From a bacterium (GTDB lineage: Bacteria > Fidelibacterota > Marinisomatia > Marinisomatales > UBA1611): DNA of 64,000 bases. Of the stretch, positions 47,872-57,365 are shown one piece after another. Under the pieces are notes generated by a model. It was not told the DNA's origin. It was given only the letters and a program-made list of their open reading frames with translations, and did no database searches. The first letter of the stretch is position 1; every line of letters begins with the position of its first letter. The stretch spans positions 26,206 through 90,205 of the forward strand of contig SGYO01000007.1 in assembly GCA_004321745.1 (NCBI GenBank), read 5' to 3'. Both the position numbers and the translations under genes were made by a program.

Positions 47872-49073
47872 ATAGATCTTTAGATGAACAGTTTGAACTG
47901 ATTAGTCGAGGTGTTGAAGAAATTATTCCTGAGCAAGAGCTTAGACATAAGATTGAAAATTCAATAAAAAATGATAAGCCACTAATTGTTAAGCTAGGAT
48001 GTGATCCTAGTCGCCCGGATCTTCATATAGGTCATAGTGTTGTTCTAAGGAAATTGCGACATTTCCAAGATCTAGGACATCAGGCAGTACTTGTAATTGG
48101 TGATTTTACTGCTATGATAGGTGATCCTACAGGCAGAAATAAAACCAGACCTCAACTAACCATTGAAGATGCTCGAGATAATGCTAAAACATATTTAGAT
48201 CAATCTGGCGCAGTTTTAAATATGGATACGCTTAGGGTTGTATATAATTCTAAATGGTTAAATGAAATGAGTTTTTCAGATGTAATTAAATTATCTAGTT
48301 CAACTACTGTAGCTAGAATGTTAGAACGAGATGATTTTAATAAAAGATATGCTTCAAAAGTACCTATATCATTACATGAATTCTTGTACCCGCTTGCCCA
48401 AGCTCAAGATTCTGTAGAGTTAGTATCCGATGTTGAACTTGGAGGTACTGATCAAAAATTTAATTTATTGATGGGGCGTAATCTTCAAAAAATTGTGGGA
48501 CAAAAACCTCAATGTATTTTAACTATGCCAATTTTAGAGGGTACTGATGGTATTGAAAAAATGTCAAAGTCTTATGGGAATGATATAGGAATATCTGATT
48601 CTGCAAATGATATGTATGGTAAAACATTATCTATTCCAGATAACATAATGCTTTCTTGGTTCACTTTAGCAACTGATGTTGATAAAAATCATTTACATGA
48701 AGTTTCACAAAAACTTGAAGATGGTTCCATTAATCCTATGGGGTTGAAAAGAGAACTCGCAAGAAAAATCGTTACACTCTACCACGATGAAAATAAGGCA
48801 ATAGAGGCGGAGAATCATTTTAATAAAGTAACAGTTTCGAAAGGGGTTCCAGATGATATTGATGATTATCAGCTAAAAGAAGATGATCTATTAGTTAATA
48901 TAATTGCTGATTCTGGCCTTTTGAATAGTAAAAGTGAAGCACGTAGAATGATTAAACAATCAGCTGTTAAGATTGATGGTGAGACAGTAACTGACATTCA
49001 CTATAAAATTACAACGTCTGACTCTTTTATATTGAAAATTGGAAAGAGAAAATTTTTGAAGGTTAGTGGTTGA
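47868..49073 (+). CDS. tyrS: Tyrosyl-tRNA synthetase
   Basis: 401 aa class I synthetase. The HIGH-type motif is in D-P-S-R-P-D-L-H-I-G-H (about 45-55), the KMSKS motif is at about 231-235, and an S4 RNA-binding domain forms the C-terminus (S-E-A-R-R-M-I-K-Q). It overlaps smpB (ATGA) and the next gene (TTGA at 49070-49073). No T-box leader is seen upstream. Confidence 0.97.
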   Translation: MNRSLDEQFELISRGVEEIIPEQELRHKIENSIKNDKPLIVKLGCDPSRPDLHIGHSVVLRKLRHFQDLGHQAVLVIGDFTAMIGDPTGRNKTRPQLTIEDARDNAKTYLDQSGAVLNMDTLRVVYNSKWLNEMSFSDVIKLSSSTTVARMLERDDFNKRYASKVPISLHEFLYPLAQAQDSVELVSDVELGGTDQKFNLLMGRNLQKIVGQKPQCILTMPILEGTDGIEKMSKSYGNDIGISDSANDMYGKTLSIPDNIMLSWFTLATDVDKNHLHEVSQKLEDGSINPMGLKRELARKIVTLYHDENKAIEAENHFNKVTVSKGVPDDIDDYQLKEDDLLVNIIADSGLLNSKSEARRMIKQSAVKIDGETVTDIHYKITTSDSFILKIGKRKFLKVSG

Positions 49074-50710
49074 AATTAAAATTATTAGAGCTAGTAGTCT
49101 TTTCTTTTTTATTTTACTCCTGTACATCTAAGCCAGAAACAAAATTAGTAGTTGTTCTTGTGGCAGATCAAATGAGACCAGATCATTTTTCAAGATTTGG
49201 AGAGCTTTATAAAGGGGGACTACAATGGTTGAGTGATAATGGTATTAGTTTTGAAAATGCATTCCATCAGCATGGTTACACTGCTACAGGTCCAGGACAT
49301 TTTGCCATAGGTAGTGGTAATCATCCTGGACAATCAGGCGTATTGGGTAATAGTTATTACGACCGAGGCTTAGGAAAGGCTGTCAACTGTGTTGAAGACC
49401 CTACTGCTAAGCCAATTGGCGGGGAAGGTATCGGCAGGTCGTATGCAAGATACAATGCAAAAACAATAGGAGATATTTTGAAAGAGTCTAATCCAAATTC
49501 AAAGGTTATCTCTATCGCAGGAAAAGATAGATCAGCAATTATGCTGGCTGGTCAAAACCCCGATTTAGTTCTTTATTATAATAATCTTGATAGGTTTATA
49601 AGCTCAAGTTTCTATGCTGACTCATTACCTAATTACATTAATGATTTTAATAGCAAGTTAAATTTGCAAAACTATAGAGACTCTCTTTGGACAAAAGTGT
49701 TAAATGATAGTTTATATATTAAGTATTCTAGAGAAGACTATTTCATTGGTGAGGTTGATTGGTATAAAGTTGAACATGATATGATTATTGAATCCAAAAA
49801 TGAAATAAACGATTATAATCCAACTTTTCCAATATCTTTTGATAAAGATCATGATCCAGGGAAAGAGCTAATGGGCACACCTTGGTTTGATGAAGTCATG
49901 ATAGATTTATGCAAATTAATAATAGATGAGGAAAATCTAGGAATAGATGAGAACCCTGATATTTTATTCGTTGGCTTTTCTGCGATGGATTATATCATTC
50001 ATAATTATGGGCCATTTTCCCAGGAGGCTATGGATTATTTCATACGTTTAGATATGCAATTGGATCGTTTTTTAAATCATATTGATAATAAAATTGGACT
50101 AGAAAATGTCGAATTTGTATTAACGTCAGATCACGGAGGCTTGCCTCTCCCTGAATTTTTAACAGAATTAAATATGAGTGGTGGACGTATTAATCAAGAG
50201 CATCTTAATGAGGCATTTTCATGGATAGAAGATGAAATAAGTGAGCAGTTTGAAGATAATCTTTATTATAGAGATTGGTCAAATTTCTATCTTTTTCATA
50301 ATAAGCTAAAAAAGAAAGAATATCTTGCAGAAGATCTTGTAAAAATAATTAAAAAATATTTAACTATGGTTGAAGGCGTCAGTAAAGTAATTACCAAGGA
50401 AGAAATTTTAAGCTCAACTGAAGATGATCAGGTTTCAATTAGGTTAAAAAATATGATTCATCCAAATAAAAGTGCTGATGTTTTTGTGATTTTAAAGCCT
50501 GGCTATTTATATAGGAATCCTCATGGAACTAGCCATGGTAGTCCTTATGACTATGATGCTCATGTTCCTATTTTATTTTCAAGAAAAGATAGGGCTAAAA
50601 ATCAAAATATAAGTCATACAGAGACCGTTGACATTGCACCAACAATTCTTAATTTACTTGATGTAAAAACAAACCATGCATTTGATGGGAAGGTTTTACC
50701 TGTACAATGA
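49070..50710 (+). CDS. Alkaline phosphatase-superfamily lipoprotein (PafA-like)
   Basis: 546 aa starting at TTG 49070 in translational overlap with tyrS. Lipobox L-F-Y-S-C (Cys about 18). Metal and nucleophile sites: V-L-V-A-D-Q-M-R-P-D, Y-T-A-T-G-P-G-H (Thr nucleophile), L-T-S-D-H-G-G and G-T-S-H-G-S-P-Y-D-Y-D-A-H-V-P. This resembles periplasmic PafA phosphate-monoesterases of Bacteroidetes. Substrates could be phosphomonoesters or phosphodiesters. Confidence 0.87.
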   Translation: MKLKLLELVVFSFLFYSCTSKPETKLVVVLVADQMRPDHFSRFGELYKGGLQWLSDNGISFENAFHQHGYTATGPGHFAIGSGNHPGQSGVLGNSYYDRGLGKAVNCVEDPTAKPIGGEGIGRSYARYNAKTIGDILKESNPNSKVISIAGKDRSAIMLAGQNPDLVLYYNNLDRFISSSFYADSLPNYINDFNSKLNLQNYRDSLWTKVLNDSLYIKYSREDYFIGEVDWYKVEHDMIIESKNEINDYNPTFPISFDKDHDPGKELMGTPWFDEVMIDLCKLIIDEENLGIDENPDILFVGFSAMDYIIHNYGPFSQEAMDYFIRLDMQLDRFLNHIDNKIGLENVEFVLTSDHGGLPLPEFLTELNMSGGRINQEHLNEAFSWIEDEISEQFEDNLYYRDWSNFYLFHNKLKKKEYLAEDLVKIIKKYLTMVEGVSKVITKEEILSSTEDDQVSIRLKNMIHPNKSADVFVILKPGYLYRNPHGTSHGSPYDYDAHVPILFSRKDRAKNQNISHTETVDIAPTILNLLDVKTNHAFDGKVLPVQ

Positions 50711-50754
50711 ACATAATTTGTTTGTTTGATAATCTAATTTAAATTTATACTCGA

Positions 50755-51807
50755 ATGACAGCGCTGTTAACTTACTTTTTTATCTCACTATTTATATCTT
50801 TCCTTTGTTCTTTACTTGAGTCAGTAATACTTAGCGTCTCCCATGCACACCTTGCTGTGTTGGTCAAAGCGGGGAGTAAAAGAGGTAAGCTAATGTCTTC
50901 ATTAAAAGAGGACATCAATCGGCCTCTCTCAGCAATACTTACCATAAACACGATAGCGCATACATTAGGTGCTGCGGGTGTTGGTGCTCAAACCTATGTA
51001 GTATTTGGGAATGAATATGTTGCACTATCATCAATTATTTTGACTTTTTGTGTTTTATTTTTCTCTGAAATAATACCAAAAACATTAGGTGCAAATTATA
51101 CAAAGTCATTAGTCGGGTTTTCTGCTTATACAATAAGAATCTTAATATTTATTGTTTTCCCGATGGTGCTCATCGGCGAAAAAATATCTAAATTTTTAAA
51201 ACGAAAAGATAAAGACGAATCCAAAGCTTCAAGAGAGGAACTTATTGCAATGGCAGAACTAAGTGAAGACGAAGGTGCAATAGATAGCCAGGAGGGAGAC
51301 ATAATAGAAAACCTTATGAAATTAGATAATATATCAGCTGAAGAGGTTATGACGCCAAGGTCTGTTATATTTAGTTTAGAAGAAGATGATACTGTAGGTA
51401 GGGTAGTTGATAAATATTCTCCTCTGGTATTTTCAAGAATTCCTATTTATAAAGAATCCCTTGATCAAGTCATTGGATTTGTGCATCGATATGACCTAGT
51501 GAATAAGCAAGGAGAGGATAAGTTTGATGTTACTATGGAGCAGCTTATGGAACCTGTCCACACAGTAAAAGATTCCGATTCTGTCTCTAATATACTCGAT
51601 CAATTTGTAAAAAGAAGACAGCAAATTTTTATAGTAGAGGATGAATTTGGTACGACTACTGGATTAATTACTTTAGAGGATGCTATTGAAACTTTACTTG
51701 GTGTTGAAATAGTAGATGAGCATGATAACGTTGTAGACATGAGAAAATTAGCTACAGCAAAACTTAAAAAAAGAGAACAAAGAGAAAGAATTAAAAAAAA
51801 TACATAA
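50755..51807 (+). CDS. CNNM/DUF21 membrane protein with CBS pair
   Basis: 350 aa. The DUF21 (CNNM) membrane domain (about 1-150) has S-H-A-H-L-A-V-L and F-F-S-E-I-I-P-K-T-L-G-A-N, the family signature. A CBS pair (about 190-310) with D-E-F-G-T-T-T-G-L-I-T-L-E-D-A-I-E follows, then a short basic tail. The CorC_HlyC domain found at the end of many members is missing, so this is the short form. Related proteins transport Mg2+ or are involved in its efflux. Confidence 0.85.
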   Translation: MTALLTYFFISLFISFLCSLLESVILSVSHAHLAVLVKAGSKRGKLMSSLKEDINRPLSAILTINTIAHTLGAAGVGAQTYVVFGNEYVALSSIILTFCVLFFSEIIPKTLGANYTKSLVGFSAYTIRILIFIVFPMVLIGEKISKFLKRKDKDESKASREELIAMAELSEDEGAIDSQEGDIIENLMKLDNISAEEVMTPRSVIFSLEEDDTVGRVVDKYSPLVFSRIPIYKESLDQVIGFVHRYDLVNKQGEDKFDVTMEQLMEPVHTVKDSDSVSNILDQFVKRRQQIFIVEDEFGTTTGLITLEDAIETLLGVEIVDEHDNVVDMRKLATAKLKKREQRERIKKNT

Positions 51808-51881
51808 TTTCTCTAACTAATTGAACTTGCTATATTAAAGAAGTAAATTTGCCAGCAAAAAAATTTTAGGATAAGTTAAAA

Positions 51882-52199
51882 ATGGCAAAAAAACAAAAGA
51901 GCTTTGCAGATAAAGCAAGCGGCAGAGGCACTGATGCTGATGTTGTAATGGTAAAGTATGTTAAGAGTGTTAAATCTGAGAAAACAGGTTTCTGGAGATT
52001 TAATGAACAAATGGTAAAACTACGTGATGGTGAAGATTTAAATGCTGCGCTTAAGCGCTTAGATGAAGCTAATAATTTAGTTGATATTGACCTATCAGCA
52101 TTTGAAGCTACAACAAACACAGACGACACTAGCTCTGCGAATACTGAAGAAAGCAAAGAAACTATTGTTGTTTCTGATTTGGAAGGCGAAGAAGAATAA
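51882..52199 (+). CDS. Small basic/acidic protein with DUF4295-like N-terminus
   Basis: 105 aa. The first ~50 residues (M-A-K-K-Q-K-S, V-K-S-V-K-S-E-K-T-G-F-W-R-F-N-E-Q-M-V) resemble the ~50-residue DUF4295 protein that sits beside ribosomal protein genes in Bacteroidetes. A ~50-residue acidic, low-complexity tail follows (T-N-T-D-D-T-S-S, S-D-L-E-G-E-E-E). A good Shine-Dalgarno (AGGAT) precedes it and a strong terminator follows, so it is likely its own transcription unit. Function unknown; a ribosome-associated role is a guess. Confidence 0.65.
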   Translation: MAKKQKSFADKASGRGTDADVVMVKYVKSVKSEKTGFWRFNEQMVKLRDGEDLNAALKRLDEANNLVDIDLSAFEATTNTDDTSSANTEESKETIVVSDLEGEEE

Positions 52200-52228
52200 C
52201 TTAAAAAGTTTATTTAATTTATTTTATG

Positions 52229-52254
52229 ACCCCAACTTTTTGTTGGGGTTTTTT
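52229..52254 (+). terminator. Rho-independent terminator
   Basis: ACCCCAAC (52229-52236), TTTTT loop, GTTGGGGT (52242-52249), then a T-run. It ends the DUF4295-like gene and lies 13 nt before tRNA-Ser. Confidence 0.92.
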
Positions 52255-52267
52255 ATTCTGATATTTT

Positions 52268-52354
52268 GGAGAGGTGGCCGAGTGGCTGAAGGCGCACGCT
52301 TGGAAAGCGTGTAAACGTTTAGGCGTTTCGAGGGTTCGAATCCCTCTCTCTCCA
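52268..52354 (+). tRNA. tRNA-Ser (anticodon GGA)
   Basis: 87 nt type II tRNA. Acceptor GGAGAGG pairs with TCTCTCC (one G-U); the anticodon stem CACGC/GCGTG encloses TTGGAAA (anticodon GGA, reads UCC/UCU). A long variable arm and T-stem GAGGG/CCCTC around TTCGAAT follow. Discriminator A; CCA is not encoded. Confidence 0.97.
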
Positions 52355-52370
52355 CTGACGACAAAACACA

Positions 52371-52403
52371 AAAAAAGGGGTCTATTTTGACCCCTCTTTT
52401 TTT
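52371..52403 (+). terminator. Rho-independent terminator after tRNA-Ser(GGA)
   Basis: AGGGGTC (52376-52382) pairs with GACCCCT (52389-52395) around TATTTT, followed by seven Ts. Confidence 0.9.
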
Positions 52404-52418
52404 ATCTTGAAAAAAGGC

Positions 52419-52438
52419 TTGTCCACTATTTGTCCACT
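52419..52438. repeat. Tandem 9-bp direct repeat
   Basis: TTGTCCACT occurs at 52419-52427 and 52430-52438, an 11-bp period (about one helical turn), between the tRNA terminator and the barrel remnant. This could be a protein-binding or integration-related site. Confidence 0.5.
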
Positions 52439-52451
52439 CTTGTTAATCATT

Positions 52452-52673
52452 TAACCACCTAATGTGAGCAGTACCACTAAGATGGGTGATACTGAAGTAA
52501 AATCAATGGGAGATAGTGACTTTAGTTTGCTATTTGGCATTGGTGCTAACTACGGAGGTTTTAAGCTTGACGCGAACTTAAATCCTGGGTTCTTTGTTGA
52601 TCCTGTAAGTTTTATTACTGGATTTAACGATGAAACAATCGCAACTCAATTTTCAATTACCTATACTTGGTAA
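52452..52673 (+). pseudogene. 3' remnant of an outer-membrane beta-barrel gene
   Basis: The open frame after TAA 52452-52454 encodes about 69 residues with barrel-type strands (D-F-S-L-L-F-G-I-G-A-N-Y-G-G-F-K-L-D, T-Q-F-S-I-T-Y-T-W) and a C-terminal aromatic, like the last four strands of an OmpA/OmpX-type porin. There is no signal peptide and only a GTG (52464) could start it, with no Shine-Dalgarno. The upstream part of the gene is missing, just downstream of a tRNA and a tandem repeat. A terminator follows. The rest of the ~450-nt interval between 52404 and 52851 holds nothing else I can identify. Confidence 0.6.
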
Positions 52674-52693
52674 TTAAATATTACTATTGACTT

Positions 52694-52727
52694 AAAAAGG
52701 GTGACTTTATAGTCGCCCTTTTTTTTT
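52694..52727 (+). terminator. Rho-independent terminator
   Basis: AAAAAGGGTGAC (52694-52705) pairs with GTCGCCCTTTTT (52712-52723, one T-G pair) around TTTATA, followed by further Ts. It ends the barrel remnant and indicates that this was once a complete expressed gene. Confidence 0.88.
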
Positions 52728-52851
52728 AAATACAGCATCAAATTACATAGTTGTCATTAAAATTTACAAAATATTAAATCTTCTTATTTTTAATAGTAGT
52801 TTAATAAAATAAAATATTGACTAATCACTTTTGTTATAATCAATTTTGATT

Positions 52852-52992
52852 ATGAGTGGAAAAAAATTTCTTATTTTTTTGTTTACTTGTCTGCTTTTAT
52901 TTGCTTTAGGATTGTATTTATACATGTATAAAACTGGTTGGTTTGATATCTTTCTAGATTCTGGATTTAAGGGCTTGTATGGTGATAAATAG
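52852..52992 (+). CDS. Candidate 46-residue membrane protein
   Basis: ATG 52852 to TAG 52990-52992. One hydrophobic helix (F-L-I-F-L-F-T-C-L-L-L-F-A-L-G-L-Y-L-Y-M) precedes a short soluble tail (W-F-D-I-F-L-D-S-G-F-K-G-L-Y-G-D-K). A TATAAT box (52835-52840) lies just upstream, but no -35 box at proper spacing. It could be a real small protein or a chance ORF; the hypothetical gene begins 22 nt later. Confidence 0.4.
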   Translation: MSGKKFLIFLFTCLLLFALGLYLYMYKTGWFDIFLDSGFKGLYGDK

Positions 52993-53014
52993 CTAAGATG
53001 CTTATTCTATATTA

Positions 53015-53968
53015 ATGAAAATTTATCGAAGTCGCTTTTTTTTAAAATTCATTGCTATAGTATTTTTATTTTCTATCTCAAAAAGTGACTCACCTAAATC
53101 TATACTTTTTGAAATCCTATCTTTACCAAAGGGCTCAACCCTAAACGAAAAAACGTTCAATAATTTTGTTAAAGAATTGGAACGTAAAGGTATAGTGGAT
53201 GATGAATTATCTGATGGCTTTGAATTTATCGGTGGCCCTAAGGGTTTTCATAATTATATTGAAGCTAATGCAGCTAGGTTAGTTATCGAATTAGGAGTAG
53301 AACTAGATTTACAAGAAAATCAATATGCTGAAAAATTAGAAACAGTAACCTTAAGCAAATTGCCGATGCAATATGAATTTTTGTTTGAACGATTTGAATC
53401 TATAGAAAATGAAGAACAAGAAATACTCAATCGCAAGCACACTGATTCAAAAAACTATATATTAGGTTTAAATATATCTAAACCTATAATCTTATCAAAA
53501 ACGACTGAGTCATATGATCGTAATTCATCATCAGCTTATGGTACATATATTGTTTTACCATATAGTTTTAAAAGGATGAGTAGGTTTATAGAAAAAATTA
53601 TAAATTTTGATAAACCTACGTTAAGCCTAAGACCTGTTTTTGGATTGAAAAACTTTTATTTTAAGAAAGTTGTAAATGATTCTATTGCAGAGGTTTTTGG
53701 TGGATCTGATTATTTTTCTGCTGGTTTATATGACAATTATATTTTTAACAATTTAGATATTGATCTCGTAGTTTTATTTGGTGGAAATGAAAATGGCAAT
53801 CTTGGCCTTTTTACATTGAATAATACTCAGATTCCATTCAAATTTTTGAAAAGTAATTTTAAGTTTTTCATTTTTAGTAATGCATCAATTATTAGACAAA
53901 AAAATAGCAAGATCACTGGATGGATTGATATTGGTTTATCAATCAGACTAAAGATTGATTTGAAATGA
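53015..53968 (+). CDS. Exported protein of unknown function
   Basis: 317 aa. A hydrophobic N-terminus (F-F-L-K-F-I-A-I-V-F-L-F-S-I-S-K-S) looks like a signal peptide. Residues 30-125 are charged and probably helical, including E-F-I-G-G-P-K-G-F-H-N-Y-I. Residues 140-317 look beta-rich with alternating aromatic strands (L-R-P-V-F-G-L-K-N-F-Y-F, L-F-T-L-N-N-T-Q-I), perhaps a membrane barrel. No family recognised. It lies between the two tRNA-Ser genes; the 112 nt after it are AT-rich with no feature. Confidence 0.62.
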   Translation: MKIYRSRFFLKFIAIVFLFSISKSDSPKSILFEILSLPKGSTLNEKTFNNFVKELERKGIVDDELSDGFEFIGGPKGFHNYIEANAARLVIELGVELDLQENQYAEKLETVTLSKLPMQYEFLFERFESIENEEQEILNRKHTDSKNYILGLNISKPIILSKTTESYDRNSSSAYGTYIVLPYSFKRMSRFIEKIINFDKPTLSLRPVFGLKNFYFKKVVNDSIAEVFGGSDYFSAGLYDNYIFNNLDIDLVVLFGGNENGNLGLFTLNNTQIPFKFLKSNFKFFIFSNASIIRQKNSKITGWIDIGLSIRLKIDLK

Positions 53969-54080
53969 TTAAATCCATTCATTGTATTATAATAATATCC
54001 TAAATTTTTTAATTAATTATAGAGTTCTCTTTAAAATAAATAATTAAATTTTATTCTAATTATTTATAAATATTTGATTA

Positions 54081-54169
54081 GGAGGGGTGGCAGAGTCTGG
54101 CTGAATGCACTGGTCTTGAAAACCAGCGAGGGTTTATGCCCTCCGGGGGTTCGAATCCCTCCCCCTCCA
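54081..54169 (+). tRNA. tRNA-Ser (anticodon TGA)
   Basis: 89 nt type II tRNA. Acceptor GGAGGGG/CCCCTCC is fully paired; anticodon stem CTGGT/ACCAG encloses CTTGAAA (anticodon TGA). Long variable arm; T-stem GGGGG/CCCTC around TTCGAAT. Discriminator A; CCA is not encoded. gltX begins 62 nt downstream. Confidence 0.97.
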
Positions 54170-54231
54170 CAAATTTAAACTCAATATCTTGGCCCTTATG
54201 TTTTTTAGAAAAACATTTAAAAATAGTCTTT

Positions 54232-55632
54232 ATGGTTCCTACAGTTAGATTTGCGCCAAGTCCCACCGGACAACTCCACATCGGTGGAGTTCGCACTGCT
54301 CTTTTTAATTATGCATTTGCCAAAAAGTTTAAGGGCTCATTTCTATTAAGAATCGAAGATACTGATAAAGCAAGGTCCAAAGACAAGTACACTGAACAGA
54401 TTTTAGAGTCTCTGTCATGGCTCGGTTTAGAGTTCGACGATGAGCCTTTGAAACAATCATCAAGGTTTGATAGGTATAAAGAAGTAATAAACCACTTAAT
54501 AGATACTGGAAATGCATATAGGTGTTTTGCATCGAATGAGGAATTAGAACACATTAGACAACAGTCCGGTTCATATTTATATCCTAGAATATGGCGAGAT
54601 AGATCAAAAGAAGAAGTAGATGCTAAACTTTTAAATAAGGATGAACATACAATCAGAATGCGAATTCCTGTTGAGGGCGATATAAGTTTTAAGGATCTAG
54701 TTTATGGAAAAATAAATACAAAATTTTCTGAGTTGGATGATTTTATTATTGCAAGATCGGACGGTAGCCCAACATATAATCTAACAGTGGTTGTTGACGA
54801 TAATGACATGAATATTAGTCATGTTATAAGGGGAGAGGATCACATTTCAAATACTCCGAAACAAATGCTAATTTATATGGCGTTAGGATGGACTATTCCA
54901 AAATTTGGACATCTACCGATGATCTTGGGCTCTGATGGCAAGAGATTAAGCAAGAGACATGGTGCAAAAGGCACGAGTGAATACAAAGATCTAGGGTACT
55001 TACCCGATACATTGATCAATTATCTCGCTCTTTTGGGATGGAATCCAGGAAACAATGATGAAATATTTGATTTTAATTATTTACAAGAAAATTTCTCTTT
55101 AGACAAAGTAAATAAAAAATCTGCTGTTTTTGATACTACTAAGCTTGAGTGGGTAAGTTCCCAGAATATTTTTAAAATTTCTTCAGCTAAATTGGTAGAT
55201 ATTGTAAGTGAATTTGATCCAACCTGGTGCAGTGAAGGTAACAGCTTAGATTATCTAGTAAATGTAATAGACTTGATAAAAGATAGAATTAAAACATTAT
55301 CAGATATAAAAGAAAATTCTTTCTATTTTTTCAACCATCCAATTGAATATGATGAGTCTGCAATGAAAAAATGTTGGGGCGAAAACACTAAAGATATATT
55401 AAATAGTTTTCAAGGAGAATTAAGTAATTTAAATGATTGGAATAGCTCAAACATTGATGAGTCCATAAATAAATGTGTTAATGTTATTAACGTTGGAAAA
55501 GGTAAATTGATGCAGCCGCTAAGGATTGCACTTACAGGCGCACTCATAGGTCCTTCAATTCCTGATCTAATGAATTTACTGGGCAAGGAAACATGTTTAA
55601 TTAGAATTAAGAATATTTTAAAGAATAGTTAG
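54232..55632 (+). CDS. gltX: Glutamyl-tRNA synthetase
   Basis: 466 aa from ATG 54232; an upstream in-frame extension would read through tRNA-Ser and is rejected. Class I motifs [13 protein letters not shown] near the N-terminus and K-R-L-S-K-R-H-G (about 237) are present, with a C-terminal helical anticodon-binding domain. It charges tRNA-Glu. glnS follows after 1 nt. Confidence 0.96.
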   Translation: MVPTVRFAPSPTGQLHIGGVRTALFNYAFAKKFKGSFLLRIEDTDKARSKDKYTEQILESLSWLGLEFDDEPLKQSSRFDRYKEVINHLIDTGNAYRCFASNEELEHIRQQSGSYLYPRIWRDRSKEEVDAKLLNKDEHTIRMRIPVEGDISFKDLVYGKINTKFSELDDFIIARSDGSPTYNLTVVVDDNDMNISHVIRGEDHISNTPKQMLIYMALGWTIPKFGHLPMILGSDGKRLSKRHGAKGTSEYKDLGYLPDTLINYLALLGWNPGNNDEIFDFNYLQENFSLDKVNKKSAVFDTTKLEWVSSQNIFKISSAKLVDIVSEFDPTWCSEGNSLDYLVNVIDLIKDRIKTLSDIKENSFYFFNHPIEYDESAMKKCWGENTKDILNSFQGELSNLNDWNSSNIDESINKCVNVINVGKGKLMQPLRIALTGALIGPSIPDLMNLLGKETCLIRIKNILKNS

Positions 55633-55633
55633 A

Positions 55634-57304
55634 ATGGATTTAAAAAAAGAAGCTCAAGAAAATTTTATAACGAAAATTATCAATGAGGATAATAATACTG
55701 GGAAATGGGGTAAAAGGGTCCACACTAGATTCCCCCCAGAACCAAATGGTTACCTTCATATTGGTCACGCAAAATCAATTTGTTTGAATTTTGGGATTGC
55801 AAAGAAGTATAATGGAAAATGCAATTTGAGGTTTGATGATACAAACCCATTAAAAGAAGAAGTTGAATATGTTGAATCAATTATTGATGATGTAAAATGG
55901 CTTGGGTTTAAATGGGATGGTAAACCGCTTTATGCGTCCGATTATTTTGATAAGATGTTTGATTATGCAGTCGAGTTAATTAAGCAAGGTAATGCTTATG
56001 TATGTGACTTAAGCTCAGATGAAGTCAGAAATCAAAGAGGTACCTTGACAAAACCAGGCATTGAAAGTCCTTTTAGAAACAGATCGGTCTCTGAAAATCT
56101 AGAACTTTTTTCAAGAATGAGAGCTGGTAAATTTCAAGATGGGGAAAAAACTTTACGTGCAAAAATAGATGTACAACATTCTAACCTTAATATGAGAGAT
56201 CCTGTAATGTACCGGATTTTACATGCTGAGCATCATCGCACTGGGAATACCTGGTGCATTTATCCAATGTATGACTGGGCACATGGTTTAGAGGATTCAA
56301 TTGAAAATATAACCCACTCTATTTGTACTTTGGAGTTTGAAGATCATAGACCATTATATGACTGGTATTTAAATTGTCTGAATGCTTATCATCCTCAACA
56401 AATTGAGTTCGCTAGGCTAAATCTAAACTATACAATTATGAGCAAGCGTAAATTAAAAAGATTGGTTGATGAGGGGCATGTTGATGATTGGAGCGATCCT
56501 AGGATGCCTACAATCTCAGGTTTGAGAAGAAGAGGATACACTCCTGAATCGATAAAAAACTTTTCAGATGCAATAGGTGTTACTAAAAGAGACGCTATTG
56601 TTGATGTCGCTAAACTAGAAAATTCATTAAGAGAAGATTTGAATAAAAAAGCACCTCGGGTAATGGGTGTGTTAGAGCCTATAAAAGTTATAATAACTAA
56701 CTATCCTGATAATGAAATCGAATATCTAGATGCAAAAAATAACCCAGAGGATGAAAGTGCTGGTAAACGAAAACTAGCTTTCTCTAAGGAAATTTTTATT
56801 GATAAAAATGATTTCATGGAGGACCCTCCGAAAAAATTTTTCAGATTAAGCCCAGGTAAAGAAGTAAGGTTAAAGTTTGCATATTATATTGTTTGTGAAA
56901 ATGTTATTAAGGATGGTAACGGAGAAATTACCGAAATTCATTGCAGCTATGATCCCAACACAAAAGGTGGTATGTCAGAGGATGGCAGAAAAGTTAGAGG
57001 AACACTTCATTGGGTTAGTGCTCAAGAATGTATTAAAGCAGAGGTAAGACTTTATGATAGACTTTTTATGAGTGATAATCCTGAGAATAATGGCGATTTT
57101 ATTGATGATCTTAATCCAGAAAGTTTAAGTGTCATAAAAAAAGCTAAATTGGAAGCTTCCTTGAGCACGGCTTCAACTAAAACAATATATCAGTTTGAGA
57201 GGACTGGGTATTTCATAATAGATAGTAAAGACTCTAGCGTTGATAATCTGATATTTAACAGAGCTGTGTCGCTTAGAGACTCCTGGGCAAGGCTAAATCG
57301 TTGA
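55634..57304 (+). CDS. glnS: Glutaminyl-tRNA synthetase
   Basis: 556 aa. Class I motifs [12 protein letters not shown] (about 33-44) and I-M-S-K-R-K-L (KMSKS equivalent) are present, followed by the two-barrel anticodon-binding region. GlnRS in bacteria is thought to derive from eukaryotes by transfer; its presence next to gltX implies direct charging of tRNA-Gln rather than sole dependence on GatCAB. The junction with gltX is 1 nt. Confidence 0.96.
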   Translation: MDLKKEAQENFITKIINEDNNTGKWGKRVHTRFPPEPNGYLHIGHAKSICLNFGIAKKYNGKCNLRFDDTNPLKEEVEYVESIIDDVKWLGFKWDGKPLYASDYFDKMFDYAVELIKQGNAYVCDLSSDEVRNQRGTLTKPGIESPFRNRSVSENLELFSRMRAGKFQDGEKTLRAKIDVQHSNLNMRDPVMYRILHAEHHRTGNTWCIYPMYDWAHGLEDSIENITHSICTLEFEDHRPLYDWYLNCLNAYHPQQIEFARLNLNYTIMSKRKLKRLVDEGHVDDWSDPRMPTISGLRRRGYTPESIKNFSDAIGVTKRDAIVDVAKLENSLREDLNKKAPRVMGVLEPIKVIITNYPDNEIEYLDAKNNPEDESAGKRKLAFSKEIFIDKNDFMEDPPKKFFRLSPGKEVRLKFAYYIVCENVIKDGNGEITEIHCSYDPNTKGGMSEDGRKVRGTLHWVSAQECIKAEVRLYDRLFMSDNPENNGDFIDDLNPESLSVIKKAKLEASLSTASTKTIYQFERTGYFIIDSKDSSVDNLIFNRAVSLRDSWARLNR

Positions 57305-57365
57305 AAAATATATACATTGATAGTCTTACTAAAATGATACTATATTGAGAGAACAAACATATTTA

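Noticed and set aside
52081..52314. ORF spanning the terminator and the 5' part of tRNA-Ser(GGA)
   Set aside because: It runs out of frame across the DUF4295-like gene end, a terminator and a tRNA; not coding.
54136..54231. N-terminal extension of gltX through tRNA-Ser(UGA)
   Set aside because: The extension translates tRNA sequence and has no family similarity; ATG 54232 gives the standard GluRS N-terminus.
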